Part shown: positions 20,601-28,721 of the stretch, piece by piece
Position numbering within the stretch: position 1 is the first letter of the stretch
Layout: the number at the start of each line of letters is the position of its first letter
Assembly: GCA_025153445.1 (NCBI GenBank)
Contig: JANZNS010000006.1
Span: forward strand, 1 to 64,000
Source of the DNA: Marinobacter sp. BGYM27
GTDB taxonomy: Bacteria > Pseudomonadota > Gammaproteobacteria > Pseudomonadales > Oleiphilaceae
Reading direction: 5' to 3'
Length of the DNA stretch: 64,000 bases
The notes under the pieces: generated by a model
Told to the model about the DNA's origin: nothing
Seen by the model: the letters and a program-made list of their open reading frames with translations, nothing else
Databases searched by the model: none
Translations under genes and position numbers: made by a program

Positions 20601-21060
20601 CAGGTGTTGAATTAAATTGAGTGTAAAACGCGGGATTGGTGAAATTAACCAGTGGCGTACGATAACTTAGTGTCAAATCCTCTTTAGGTGAATTACTGCT
20701 ATAACCGTCCCTTGGTGCGTCAGTAAAAGAGGAATTTGGATATCGACCCGTTCCATCCTTCTTATAAGGTGGCAAATAATCAACATCCGGATTGTAATAA
20801 ACTTTATTCACTTCATTTGAGTAATACCAAAGCTCATTAGTCTGAGTCCAGTGATGATTACCTATATCATCTGGCATGTATTCACGCGCCATAGAGCCCG
20901 AATCATCCAGCATAAACATAAGATTCGGCGACACGGAACTACCGATAAACAGAGGCTTTTGTGCAAAATCCGGTCTGGCCGAATAGCCGGCAGCTGGAAG
21001 CAACAAAAGCGTAGTAAGACAGCTATAAACAAAACCACGTCGGGTAAATAAAATCCCCAT
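17692..21060 (-). CDS. pilY1: Type IV pilus tip adhesin / assembly protein PilY1
   Basis: PilY1 is a large secreted protein at the pilus tip that stabilises extension, mediates adhesion and surface sensing. The 1122-residue precursor has a signal peptide (1-28), an N-terminal von Willebrand A-like domain starting with the metal-site sequence FMLDDSGSM (residues 49-57), and a C-terminal beta-propeller of the Neisseria PilC family with a calcium-loop-like segment (AGDLDGNVW). Near the end are seven glycines in a row and the tail GRRGWHEL. A strong GGAGGAG precedes the ATG. The DNA, above all at 19.6-21.0 kb, is AT-richer than the flanking housekeeping genes. Confidence 0.92.
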   Translation of the reverse strand: MGILFTRRGFVYSCLTTLLLLPAAGYSARPDFAQKPLFIGSSVSPNLMFMLDDSGSMAREYMPDDIGNHHWTQTNELWYYSNEVNKVYYNPDVDYLPPYKKDGTGRYPNSSFTDAPRDGYSSNSPKEDLTLSYRTPLVNFTNPAFYTQFNSTPVCDSNPKNDACYTVVFLTLGSDEEKQNFANWYSFYNTRIKAARAGISEAFYDLPPNFRLGWGRINYDGGSTNNIDGASGVRGVQEGVREYTSARREDFLDWLYDAPASGGTPLRRALEGAGKYYEGSARAWSDNPGTNVSSTNPTRECRLSYTILMSDGYYGGSNPSGNVYKADDNSGPNINGPDGKTYQYVAKDPFKDNRNSYTLADVAMYYWNRDLQTGIDNYVPTSDKNPAFWQHMVSYTVGLGVSGTVDPVSAFNAIASESAINWWGGSNNEDKINDMLHAAVNGRGGFFSASDSNTFATELKKTVDLIVAEAGSSTAVEFDVSSFQQGGLIFSAQFDPNGWTGDIKAAKLGGTDSPVVPNFDDAIAAGDGWSAKQLLDSRDLTTSPRTILTMANNVGTTFQWANLSTPAKNDLKYGGATNAVAQQRLGFIRGDRSLEDGVNFRKRTSRLGSIVNSSPEFVGAPRAVWPDAAPFGTDSKRFSDFVTAKKSRTPVVYSGSNDGMVHGFNALDSGGNEVLAYIPEFVYSTDQNAGLHFLADPDYQHRFYVDLEMRQQDIFTKGKQANGALTLDPDWRTIIVGGGRAGAKGIFALDVTSPANFSDANAQSIALWEFSEADDSRLGYVTQAPIISKARWGTTDVRWTAFLSNGYNADTASSGFFMLDIEGGMDGSWDAGDVRYIEFETGGDGLSPLTALDTTGDYITDRIYAGDLDGNVWVASVDAAGAWGATYKTGSTPVPLFSAASGQAITAAPVVAANKEMPRAGNEPNLLVYFGTGQYFETADVTDTSTQSVYGIWDRGGAGIVLANLVQRTLTEGTLTVEGVTNNVRYSNGDAIDFSSVKGWYANFPTAGERAVVSPQLRGDYVYLNSIIPDQNPCTGGGSGWIMAFGLDGKTPTDKAFLDFSTSVSGYQTDGLTNQSTILGNYRFTSGGGGGGGAGTVDIKEIPPMSGAAPGAGRRGWHELVE

Positions 21061-21061
21061 A

Positions 21062-21616
21062 TCAAGCTCCTCCGCCTAGTCCGCCAGGCTGAAATACATA
21101 AAATCCTTCGATTAGTCGACGGCTCTGACCTGAAGGGCCTCTTGCCTCAACCACAATTCGCGCATAATCAAACTCTGTTGGTCCACTGCCGCCGTATTGC
21201 CCCATATCGCGGGGAAGCTGGCCTTCTGCATCCAGCGTTACAGTGCCTTTATATTCAATGAAATAACGGGGGACGATACCGTTAACAGCTGAAGCATCAG
21301 CAACGCTGACATTGTCACCATTCGTATCCTTGGTCCAAGTCACCGCGTCAGACGGAATGGGTGCGTCACCAGTCTGATAAAACCCCTTGGTGGATCCGAA
21401 ATCACTAAGATCGGACATGCTATCGAGAATCGCCTCGACCTCTCCCATTGCAGTCTCTGCAACTTCTAATGCCAGCACGCCATCACGTTGTGCCGAGGCC
21501 ATACGCTCCTGCATGATGGACCCCTGCATCCCGGAAACAGCTAGTAGCGTCAACACCAGGAGAATAACCAGGGACATCAGTAGAGCTGCGCCCCTTTGCC
21601 GGATTCCTATTTGCAT
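21062..21616 (-). CDS. pilX: Minor pilin PilX
   Basis: PilX is a 184-residue minor pilin of the priming complex, the counterpart of GspK in type II secretion. The short leader ends RQRG and the mature part begins AALLMSLVILLVLTLLAV. The usual Glu at +5 is replaced by Met, as expected for a GspK/PilX-type tip subunit. AGGGGGAT precedes the ATG. The stop is one base from the pilY1 start, and in Pseudomonas PilX and PilY1 cooperate at the tip. Confidence 0.85.
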   Translation of the reverse strand: MQIGIRQRGAALLMSLVILLVLTLLAVSGMQGSIMQERMASAQRDGVLALEVAETAMGEVEAILDSMSDLSDFGSTKGFYQTGDAPIPSDAVTWTKDTNGDNVSVADASAVNGIVPRYFIEYKGTVTLDAEGQLPRDMGQYGGSGPTEFDYARIVVEARGPSGQSRRLIEGFYVFQPGGLGGGA

Positions 21617-21628
21617 AAATCCCCCTGA

Positions 21629-22747
21629 TTAAATGCGATTACGCAAAGTAGTTGTGAAGGTGTAAACCCTATAAAAGCGGCGGTCTGGCGCAGTGTCCAA
21701 ATTGGCCGGATCCGTGCAGTCCCGCCACCCCGGAAAACAATAGGTTTGCTGGGCATCCACGCTATCGGCTTGCCCGGCACGCACAAGGATGCTGACCTGT
21801 GCAGCAATCACATTGCTCCAGGTGACAACCGCCCCCGGCTCACGCCAATTTTGAACCCCTGAATCGAAGGTTCCATTGCCCTCACCAAGCCGAAGCTGCA
21901 TATCGATAACTCCCTCAACGAGCTCCAAATCTGTACCTGTACTGTCTCTCAGAAACAATGCCGGTTCACCACTCGTCCCAGTGCCTATAAAAAACACCTC
22001 GTTATACGGCTGCACCACATGAGCTCCTGCCGAGTAAACAACACTGAAGCACGGATTTCCTGCAGTGCATGAAGGCGGGCTATTCAACGAAAAATCGTTA
22101 CCAAATCCTGTCCCGGATTGAGGGGCCGCTGTAACCGTAAAATCCGTACTGGCACCGCCAACCGCAGAAACTCCGGTAACCTGGAAGATATCTGCGTTCG
22201 CGCAGTCACTGATCATGGCGACATCACCAGCCTGCATCCCACCATCATCGGATATATTGAAAGTCGTGCTGTTGGTGCTAGCGGAGGTAACTGTAATTGT
22301 TGTGCCAAAATTACGGGCACCGGTAACCATCAAATGGTCCGTAGTCGCCAGTGCCGTCGCCGGCCTGACAGCTGCATCCGCTCTTATACCCGGGTACTCT
22401 TCCATCCCGACTGGCGAGTTCTCCGATGCAGCATTATTGATACCAAATTCGTGCAAATATGTTTGAAAGCCGGCATTGCTGGCATCCAGGTTGTTTTTAA
22501 TCCCGATAATGGGCATGCAACCGAAATACCCTGCATTGCGCAGTGCTCTGGAAAGAATATCTGACGCAATTCGACCGGCCTCTTGAGAGCGAGAGCTCAC
22601 CTCATTGGAGCGAAACGTTTGGCTATTTGACGAAAAAATTTGTACCAAACCTGCAATCAATATCGAGCCAAGCAGCAAAGCGATCATAATCTCGATGATC
22701 GACAACCCTTTTTGTCGCGTACTGTCCAGCATCCGTTGGGCCGCCAT
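21629..22747 (-). CDS. pilW: Minor pilin PilW
   Basis: PilW is a GspJ-like minor pilin of 372 residues, large for this group as in Pseudomonas. The prepilin peptidase site is RQKG followed by LSIIEIMIALLLGS, with Glu at +5. The variable C-terminal domain contains several cysteines (for example in FGCMP, SCTAGNPCFS, YCFPGWRDC). The ATG at 22747 has GAGG 7 bases upstream and lies one base past the pilV stop; an earlier ATG at 22762 would overlap pilV. It is translationally coupled to pilV, so loss of pilV translation could reduce it. Confidence 0.87.
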   Translation of the reverse strand: MAAQRMLDSTRQKGLSIIEIMIALLLGSILIAGLVQIFSSNSQTFRSNEVSSRSQEAGRIASDILSRALRNAGYFGCMPIIGIKNNLDASNAGFQTYLHEFGINNAASENSPVGMEEYPGIRADAAVRPATALATTDHLMVTGARNFGTTITVTSASTNSTTFNISDDGGMQAGDVAMISDCANADIFQVTGVSAVGGASTDFTVTAAPQSGTGFGNDFSLNSPPSCTAGNPCFSVVYSAGAHVVQPYNEVFFIGTGTSGEPALFLRDSTGTDLELVEGVIDMQLRLGEGNGTFDSGVQNWREPGAVVTWSNVIAAQVSILVRAGQADSVDAQQTYCFPGWRDCTDPANLDTAPDRRFYRVYTFTTTLRNRI

Positions 22748-22748
22748 A

Positions 22749-23153
22749 TTAAAGCCTCGCATTCATCGTCAGAGTTTGGGTTGAGGAGTTATTCGCAGCG
22801 AACGGATCTCTTTCGGTCCATTGAACCTGTATCGTGGCGATATCATTATTTATATTCACCGACAACGAACTCCCCCCCCCCAACTGGCGACTCATTTCAT
22901 TCTCAAAAGCGGTGAGATCTGCACTATCCAGCGCAGAACCACCGTTTGCCCTAACACGCTCAGCCATGTTCTGAGCGACGAGCGTTGCCTGGCTCCTGAG
23001 ATCAGCGTTCGATGTCTGCTGAAGTGACAACAACTGAACTCCGGCAACACCGAGTAGCCCGATTGCGAGTACCAACAAAGCAACAAGAACTTCTATCATG
23101 GTGAACCCCCTCTGGGCGTCACCGTTGCTACGAATAAAAGGATGTGCATTCAT
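22749..23153 (-). CDS. pilV: Minor pilin PilV with a G10 tract
   Basis: PilV is a GspI-like minor pilin of 134 residues. The cleavage site is QRG followed by FTMIEVLVALLVLAIGLLG, with Glu at +5. Residues 92-94 (GGG) are encoded within ten consecutive G bases (coding strand), at 22872-22881. The gene is in frame here. One added G would lead to a stop after GEFVVGEYK, and one lost G to a stop after VRCR, both removing the last 30-40 residues. The start at 23153 is preferred over in-frame ATGs at 23174 and 23168 that overlap fimU. Confidence 0.87.
   Translation of the reverse strand: MNAHPFIRSNGDAQRGFTMIEVLVALLVLAIGLLGVAGVQLLSLQQTSNADLRSQATLVAQNMAERVRANGGSALDSADLTAFENEMSRQLGGGSSLSVNINNDIATIQVQWTERDPFAANNSSTQTLTMNARL
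22872..22881 (-). repeat. Homopolymer tract of ten G in pilV
   Basis: Ten C in a row on the plus strand (G on the coding strand) lie inside pilV. It is the longest single-base run I see in the window; the other G/C runs reach 7 or fewer. Such tracts slip during replication and drive phase variation of surface genes in other bacteria. Confidence 0.85.
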
Positions 23154-23164
23154 CGCGCTATATC

Positions 23165-23662
23165 TCATGGGCATACCACATTGTCCGATCTCACTTGACC
23201 GCCAGCAGATACGAAGATATCAATTCCATTGCTTCCCGAAGCGCCACAAACCCTAAAATGGAACCGGCCGGCGCCAGCACTGTTGGATTGGGTAGTTAAA
23301 CCATTCGGCCTGAATACGGGGGGATTTGATGAGGAATTATTTAACGGATTGAGCGTTACCGCCACATTCCCGGACGCTGCCTCTGACTGGCGCAATACAG
23401 CCCCGCCGACAACAGCCGCAACCAGGCCGTTACTATAACTACCATTTACGGGACCCACACTAACACTGGACCCTGTCCTCAGCGCTTCGGTTCTGGCTGT
23501 CGTAACTACGCCAATAATACTGTTCCCAAGTGATGTAATGCGGTTGCTTTCTATTAGCCTGCCAGTAGACGGCAGGGCAATCATTGCGATGACTGCAAGC
23601 AACGCAAGAACCACAAGGAGTTCAATAAGCGTAAATCCACGATATTTTTTATAAGACGACAT
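23165..23662 (-). CDS. fimU: Minor pilin FimU (GspH family)
   Basis: This 165-residue GspH-family pilin has the leader MSSYKKYRG cut before FTLIELLVVLALLAVIA, Glu at +5. Its position as the first gene before pilV fits FimU, a core part of the priming complex. Unlike the fimT product at 16320 it has no GRxR motif near the end (it reads GGQVRS). Two cysteines (VCG, VVCP) may pair. It overlaps the longest possible pilV frame by 10 bases. Confidence 0.85.
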   Translation of the reverse strand: MSSYKKYRGFTLIELLVVLALLAVIAMIALPSTGRLIESNRITSLGNSIIGVVTTARTEALRTGSSVSVGPVNGSYSNGLVAAVVGGAVLRQSEAASGNVAVTLNPLNNSSSNPPVFRPNGLTTQSNSAGAGRFHFRVCGASGSNGIDIFVSAGGQVRSDNVVCP

Positions 23663-23846
23663 AACTTAATTCCGCAATAGCCTTTAAGCAGAATATTCAT
23701 GAGTTATAAAACAATCTACACAAAAACGATAAGCGGGAGTTCTAGGGGGACAAACGGCATCGCGAAGGAAGGGACGCTTGATACAGGAGACGTTAAAGCC
23801 TCCGGCACGATATATAAGCTATCGAAATCTAACGACTTTCAGTTTC
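23663..23846 (-). promoter_or_regulatory. Promoter region of the fimU-pilE operon
   Basis: This 184-base gap between ispH and fimU is AT-rich and gene-free. On the minus strand CCGTTTGTC (23757-23749) differs by one base from the AlgR site CCGTTCGTC, about 90 bases upstream of the fimU ATG. A possible -10 TATAAC with -35 TTATCG lies between the site and the gene. AlgR is known to activate this operon in P. aeruginosa; whether this organism has AlgR cannot be seen here. Confidence 0.4.
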
Positions 23847-24800
23847 TCAACTCACCTCAACAACATCAATGCGCAATTCTTTAGGCATGGAAAACACAAT
23901 ATTCTCTTCACGCCCGGCAATTTCTTCAGGCGCATCGCAGCCCAGCTCTCTAAGGCGCGAGATGACGTCGTTCACCAGTACTTCCGGAGCTGATGCGCCG
24001 GCGGTGACGCCTATTGCGCTCTTACCTTCAAGCCATTGCGCATTGATCTGCGCAGCCTCGTCGATAAGGTGTGCCGGGGTGCCCATGCGCTCTGCCAGCT
24101 CGCGCAGTCGGTTGGAATTGGAGCTGTTCGGTGAGCCCACCACCAGCATCAAGTCGCAGTCACCGGCCAGCTGCTTGACGGCATCCTGACGGTTCTGGGT
24201 GGCGTAGCAGATGTCATCCTTGCGCGGCCCCTGGATTTGTGGAAAGCGGGCCCGCAGCGCATCGATCACGCGGGCGGTGTCGTCCATGGACAGCGTGGTC
24301 TGGGTAACATAGGCCAGCCGGGAAGGATCACTGACAACCAGTTCTTCGACGTCGCTCTCGTCTTCAACCAGATAGATTTCTCCACCGGTAGAGCGATCAT
24401 ACTGGCCCATGGTGCCTTCAACTTCAGGGTGCCCCTGATGCCCTATAAGCACACATTCATGGCCATCCCGGCTATAGCGCATCACTTCCATATGCACTTT
24501 CGTAACCAGCGGACAGGTGGCATCAAATACTTTGAGACCCCGGCGGGCCGCTTCATTCTGCACTGCCTGCGACACGCCGTGGGCACTGAAGATCACCAGT
24601 TGGTCGTCTGGCACTTCGTCCAGCTCATCTACAAAAACAGCCCCACGATCCCGCAGATTGCTCACCACAAACTTGTTATGCACAACCTCGTGACGGACAT
24701 AAATCGGCGCACCGAATACGTCCAGTGCGCGGTTGACGATCTCAATGGCGCGATCTACACCGGCACAAAAGCCGCGGGGATTAGCGAGACGAATCTGCAT
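23847..24800 (-). CDS. ispH: 4-hydroxy-3-methylbut-2-enyl diphosphate reductase
   Basis: IspH (LytB) is the last enzyme of the non-mevalonate (MEP) isoprenoid pathway and makes IPP and DMAPP. The 317-residue protein has the three iron-sulfur cysteines: C12 ([10 protein letters not shown]), one in DATCPLVTK and one in [11 protein letters not shown]. The catalytic glutamate lies in [12 protein letters not shown]. It is the last gene of a minus-strand run ileS-lspA-fkpB-ispH, conserved in gammaproteobacteria. Confidence 0.96.
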   Translation of the reverse strand: MQIRLANPRGFCAGVDRAIEIVNRALDVFGAPIYVRHEVVHNKFVVSNLRDRGAVFVDELDEVPDDQLVIFSAHGVSQAVQNEAARRGLKVFDATCPLVTKVHMEVMRYSRDGHECVLIGHQGHPEVEGTMGQYDRSTGGEIYLVEDESDVEELVVSDPSRLAYVTQTTLSMDDTARVIDALRARFPQIQGPRKDDICYATQNRQDAVKQLAGDCDLMLVVGSPNSSNSNRLRELAERMGTPAHLIDEAAQINAQWLEGKSAIGVTAGASAPEVLVNDVISRLRELGCDAPEEIAGREENIVFSMPKELRIDVVEVS

Positions 24801-24818
24801 GACAAGTCCTGTATTCGA

Positions 24819-25271
24819 TCAGTGGGCAGCGAGCGCCGGTTCAACGCTCAGAATTTCAACCTTGAACATCAGTGTACGCCCGGCAAGCGGGTGATTAAAA
24901 TCCACCTCAACCTGATCTCCGGACACTGACGCAACCACGCCTGGCAACTCACCCTGCCGCGCATCGGCAAAGGAGATCATCACTCCGGGTTCGAGCACCA
25001 TGTCAGCGCCAAACTCAGAGCGCTTGAACATCTGCAGGTTGCTGGGATTATGCTGGCCAAAGGCCTTTTCGGGCGGCACTTCAAATTCGTTTTTTTCTCC
25101 GGCTTTCATGCCGAACAGGCACGACTCAAAACTTTCGGGCAGGTTACCATCGCCGATTTCCAGAGTGGCCGGCGACTTGTCAAACGTCGAGTCAATTGTG
25201 CTGCCGTCTGTCAGCCTCAATTCAAAGTGCAGGCTGACCCGCGTACCTTGTTCTATAGCCTGTTCGCTCAT
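24819..25271 (-). CDS. fkpB: FKBP-type peptidyl-prolyl isomerase, SlpA type
   Basis: FkpB (SlpA) is a small cytoplasmic prolyl isomerase and chaperone, reported to associate with the 30S ribosome in E. coli. The 150-residue protein shows the split FKBP fold: an N-terminal strand set (RVSLHFELRLTDGSTIDSTFD), the inserted IF chaperone domain (about 70-125), and the closing strand (NHPLAGRTLMFKVEIL). It lies between lspA and ispH, 18 bases before ispH, as in many relatives. Confidence 0.93.
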   Translation of the reverse strand: MSEQAIEQGTRVSLHFELRLTDGSTIDSTFDKSPATLEIGDGNLPESFESCLFGMKAGEKNEFEVPPEKAFGQHNPSNLQMFKRSEFGADMVLEPGVMISFADARQGELPGVVASVSGDQVEVDFNHPLAGRTLMFKVEILSVEPALAAH

Positions 25272-25302
25272 GTCGCGATGACCTCTGTTGGACGTAATAC
25301 TT

Positions 25303-25818
25303 TCAAGACTGCGCCGTTTCCGACGGTTTCCTGAACATGTCGACCACCATCATGATGGCGCCAATCGTGATGGCGGTATCAGCAAGGTTGAACGCTGGGA
25401 AATGGTAGCTATTCCAGTAAAAGTGCAAAAAATCCACTACATACCCATGCACCACCCGATCATAGACATTACCAATGGCGCCACCCAGAATCAGTGCAAT
25501 GGCCACAGCCATCCAGGTTTCATTAGCCTTCAGCGTAGCCAGCCAACGCACCAGCACTACGCTGACCACGGCTGCAAGCCCAACGAAGAACCAGCGCTGC
25601 CAGCCCGCTTCGCCTGCCAGAAAGCTGAATGCCGCGCCGGTGTTGTGCAGCAAGGTAAAGTTGAAGAACGACAACACCGGCACCGGCTCACCATACGTCA
25701 GAATAGCGGTAAACCAGGCCTTGGTACCCAGGTCGACAACAATTACGCCCAGCGCCAACCACAACCAACGCAACTGGCCGCGTCGCTTCTGCCCGGCAGG
25801 ATTCAGTTCTGCGGCCAT
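25303..25818 (-). CDS. lspA: Lipoprotein signal peptidase (signal peptidase II)
   Basis: LspA cleaves signal peptides from diacylglyceryl-modified prolipoproteins in the inner membrane. The 171-residue protein has four membrane helices and the two catalytic aspartates in NVYDRVVHGYVVDFLHF and FNLADTAITIG. The ATG at 25818 shares one base with the ileS stop (TGATG), so it is translationally coupled to ileS. A longer open frame to 25926 lies inside ileS and is not supported. Confidence 0.95.
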   Translation of the reverse strand: MAAELNPAGQKRRGQLRWLWLALGVIVVDLGTKAWFTAILTYGEPVPVLSFFNFTLLHNTGAAFSFLAGEAGWQRWFFVGLAAVVSVVLVRWLATLKANETWMAVAIALILGGAIGNVYDRVVHGYVVDFLHFYWNSYHFPAFNLADTAITIGAIMMVVDMFRKPSETAQS

Positions 25819-28640
25819 CAAGCGAACGCCCTCGCCTCTCCGCCACCGTCGATATTCTCGATGCAACGACCACAGAGCAGCGGATGCGCCTCGTGGCGCC
25901 CCACATCGCTGCGGTGATGCCAGCAACGATCACACTTGGCGTTTTCCGTCACTTTGACACCCACCCGCAGGCCTTCATAGGCACTCGTCTCGGCATCATC
26001 GCCAGCGGCCGAAATTGAAGCGACACGCGCTTCGGAGGTAATGAGTACGAAACGTAATTCGTTGCCGAGTGATTCCAGATCAGCCTTGAGGTCACTTTCG
26101 CAGAATAGGGTGACTTCGGCACTCAGAGAGCCTTTGATATCGCCGCGATTACGGGCTTCTTCCAGGCACTTGTTTACTGCTTCCTTAACGCCGTAGATTC
26201 TGCTCCAGAACTCACGCCCCATCAGCGCATCGTCCGCCATGGGTTCAAGGCCGGTGTACCAATCTTCAAGGAATACGCTTTCACCACGCTCACCCGGTAG
26301 ATGCTGCCAGATTTCATCAGCGGTAAAGCTCAGGATTGGCGCGATCCAACGCACCAGTGCTTCGGCGACATGATAGAGCGCGGTCTGACAGGAGCGACGC
26401 GCCAGGCTGTCAGCCGGCGTGGTGTACTGACGGTCCTTGATGATATCGAGATAGAAGCCACCCAGTGTCGCTTCACAGACGTGATAGAGCTTCTGGTAAA
26501 CCTTGAGGAACGCGTAATTCTCGTAATCCTCATTCAATGACGCTTGCACGACCAGCGCCTGATCCACCATCCAGCGATCCAGCGCCAGCATGTCTTCGGG
26601 CGCCACCAGGTGCTCCGCCGGATCGAACCCATTGAGGTTGCTCAACAGGAACCGCGCAGTGTTGCGGATACGGCGATAGCCGTCAGCAGTCTGACGCAGG
26701 ATATCCTTGGATACCGTCATCTCACCGCTGTAATCGGTAGCCGCGACCCACAGACGCAGAATATCGGCACCAAGTTCGTTCATCACCTCTTGTGGCGCAA
26801 TCACATTGCCCAGTGATTTGGACATTTTGCGACCCTTGCCATCAACTGTGAAACCGTGGGTCAGCACCTGCTTGTAAGGCGCAACGCCATTGATGGCAAT
26901 TGATGTCTTGAGCGATGACTGGAACCAGCCCCGATGCTGGTCAGAGCCTTCAAGATATAGATCCGCAGGGAACTGTCCCAGCTCTTCGCGCTTGCGCAGC
27001 ACAGAGGCGTGGGTCACGCCGGAGTCAAACCAGACGTCAAGAGTATCGGTCACCTTGTCGTATTGATCAGCCTCACTGCCCAGCAACTCTGCAGGTTCCA
27101 GGTCAAACCAGGCATCAATGCCGCCTTTCTCCACCCGCTTGGCCACAGATTCGATCAGGCTGGACGTGCCGGGATGCAGCTCCTGGGTTTCCTTGTGAAT
27201 AAACAGTGTGATCGGCACACCCCAGGTACGCTGACGCGAGATACACCAGTCCGGTGACTGCTCAAGCATCGCCTCGATTCGGTTCTGACCCCATGCCGGT
27301 ACCCAACGGACGCCCTTGATGGCCTCCAGTGCGTCGGCTTTCAGACCCTTGACGTCCATGCTGATAAACCACTGCGGCGTCGCACGGTAGATCAGTGGCG
27401 TCTTGGTCCGCCAGCAGTGGGGATAGCTGTGCTGGAATTTCTCGCTGTGAACCAGTTTGCCTTCCCGGGTCAAGGCCTCACAGATCGGATCATCGGTCTT
27501 GTAAACATGAATGCCGGCAAACTCGCCCGCCGCACTGGTATAGGTGCCATCCGCCTGCACCATGTTCAGCGTGCCGATGCCGTAGGCACGCCCTACCACG
27601 AAATCTTCCATACCATGATCGGGTGCAGTATGGACTGCGCCAGTACCGGCATCGGTTGACACGTGATCACCCAGGATCAACGGCACTTGCTTGTCGTAAA
27701 GCGGGTGTTGCAGCTGCGTGTGTTCGAGCACTTGCCCCCGACACGTTCCCAGCACCGTGTAGTCAGACACGCCCCAGCGCACCATGGTCGGCTCAACCAG
27801 GTCCGTTGCCAGAATTATCCGCTCGACGCCGGCTCCAACATCTGCCTGAACCAGCGAGTAATCGAACTCGGCGTTAATCGATACCGCCTGATTAGCCGGG
27901 ATCGTCCAGGGCGTCGTGGTCCAGATCACAACAGAAACAGGACCTTCACCGCCCGGGTTGGCGAACAGGTCCAGTGCGGCACCCTGATCAACCACCGTAA
28001 ATCGAACATCGATCTGGGTTGAGGTTTTGTCCTGATACTCGACTTCTGCTTCCGCCAGCGCAGACTGACCGACCACGCTCCAGTAAACCGGCTTGAAACC
28101 GCGCACGAGGTGGCCATTTTCAACGATCTGACCCAGCGCCCGGATGATGTCGGCCTCAACCTGAGGATCCATTGTCAGGTAAGGCTTGTCCCATGAACCC
28201 ATGATGCCCAGACGGATAAAGTCAGCCTTCTGACCCTCGATCTGTTTCGCAGCGTAATCCCGGCAGGCCTGACGGAAGGTTTTATAATCGACCTTCACGC
28301 CGGCTTTGCCGATTTCCTGCTCTACCTTGTGCTCAATCGGCAGGCCATGACAGTCCCAACCAGGCACATAAGGTGCATCAAATCCCATAAAGCTGCGGGA
28401 TTTGACGATCATATCCTTGAGGATTTTGTTCACCGCGTGACCGATGTGAATGCTGCCGTTGGCATACGGAGGCCCATCGTGAAGAATAAAGCGATCACGC
28501 CCCTCACGACTCTGGCGTAATTTGCCGTAGAGGTCAGAGTCCTGCCAGTGCTTGAGCATGTCAGGCTCACGCTTGGCGAGATTGCCGCGCATCGGAAAAC
28601 CGGTTTCCGGCAGGTTCAGGGTGTGCTTGTAATCGCTCAT
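25818..28640 (-). CDS. ileS: Isoleucyl-tRNA synthetase
   Basis: This class I aminoacyl-tRNA synthetase charges tRNA-Ile. The 940-residue protein has the nucleotide-binding HIGH motif ([10 protein letters not shown]), the editing CP1 domain that hydrolyses Val-tRNA, the KMSKS motif ([11 protein letters not shown]), and a C-terminal zinc-binding domain with CDRCWHH and LLCGRC. This is the bacterial type usually sensitive to mupirocin. It follows ribF with 81 bases between them and runs into lspA. Confidence 0.97.
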   Translation of the reverse strand: MSDYKHTLNLPETGFPMRGNLAKREPDMLKHWQDSDLYGKLRQSREGRDRFILHDGPPYANGSIHIGHAVNKILKDMIVKSRSFMGFDAPYVPGWDCHGLPIEHKVEQEIGKAGVKVDYKTFRQACRDYAAKQIEGQKADFIRLGIMGSWDKPYLTMDPQVEADIIRALGQIVENGHLVRGFKPVYWSVVGQSALAEAEVEYQDKTSTQIDVRFTVVDQGAALDLFANPGGEGPVSVVIWTTTPWTIPANQAVSINAEFDYSLVQADVGAGVERIILATDLVEPTMVRWGVSDYTVLGTCRGQVLEHTQLQHPLYDKQVPLILGDHVSTDAGTGAVHTAPDHGMEDFVVGRAYGIGTLNMVQADGTYTSAAGEFAGIHVYKTDDPICEALTREGKLVHSEKFQHSYPHCWRTKTPLIYRATPQWFISMDVKGLKADALEAIKGVRWVPAWGQNRIEAMLEQSPDWCISRQRTWGVPITLFIHKETQELHPGTSSLIESVAKRVEKGGIDAWFDLEPAELLGSEADQYDKVTDTLDVWFDSGVTHASVLRKREELGQFPADLYLEGSDQHRGWFQSSLKTSIAINGVAPYKQVLTHGFTVDGKGRKMSKSLGNVIAPQEVMNELGADILRLWVAATDYSGEMTVSKDILRQTADGYRRIRNTARFLLSNLNGFDPAEHLVAPEDMLALDRWMVDQALVVQASLNEDYENYAFLKVYQKLYHVCEATLGGFYLDIIKDRQYTTPADSLARRSCQTALYHVAEALVRWIAPILSFTADEIWQHLPGERGESVFLEDWYTGLEPMADDALMGREFWSRIYGVKEAVNKCLEEARNRGDIKGSLSAEVTLFCESDLKADLESLGNELRFVLITSEARVASISAAGDDAETSAYEGLRVGVKVTENAKCDRCWHHRSDVGRHEAHPLLCGRCIENIDGGGEARAFA

Positions 28641-28721
28641 AGTGCTCTGTCGGTCAGTAGTGAATCTTGAAATAGGGTTTAGAGCCTGGCAACGATGCCC
28701 GGTATTACGAGTCGTGCCAGG

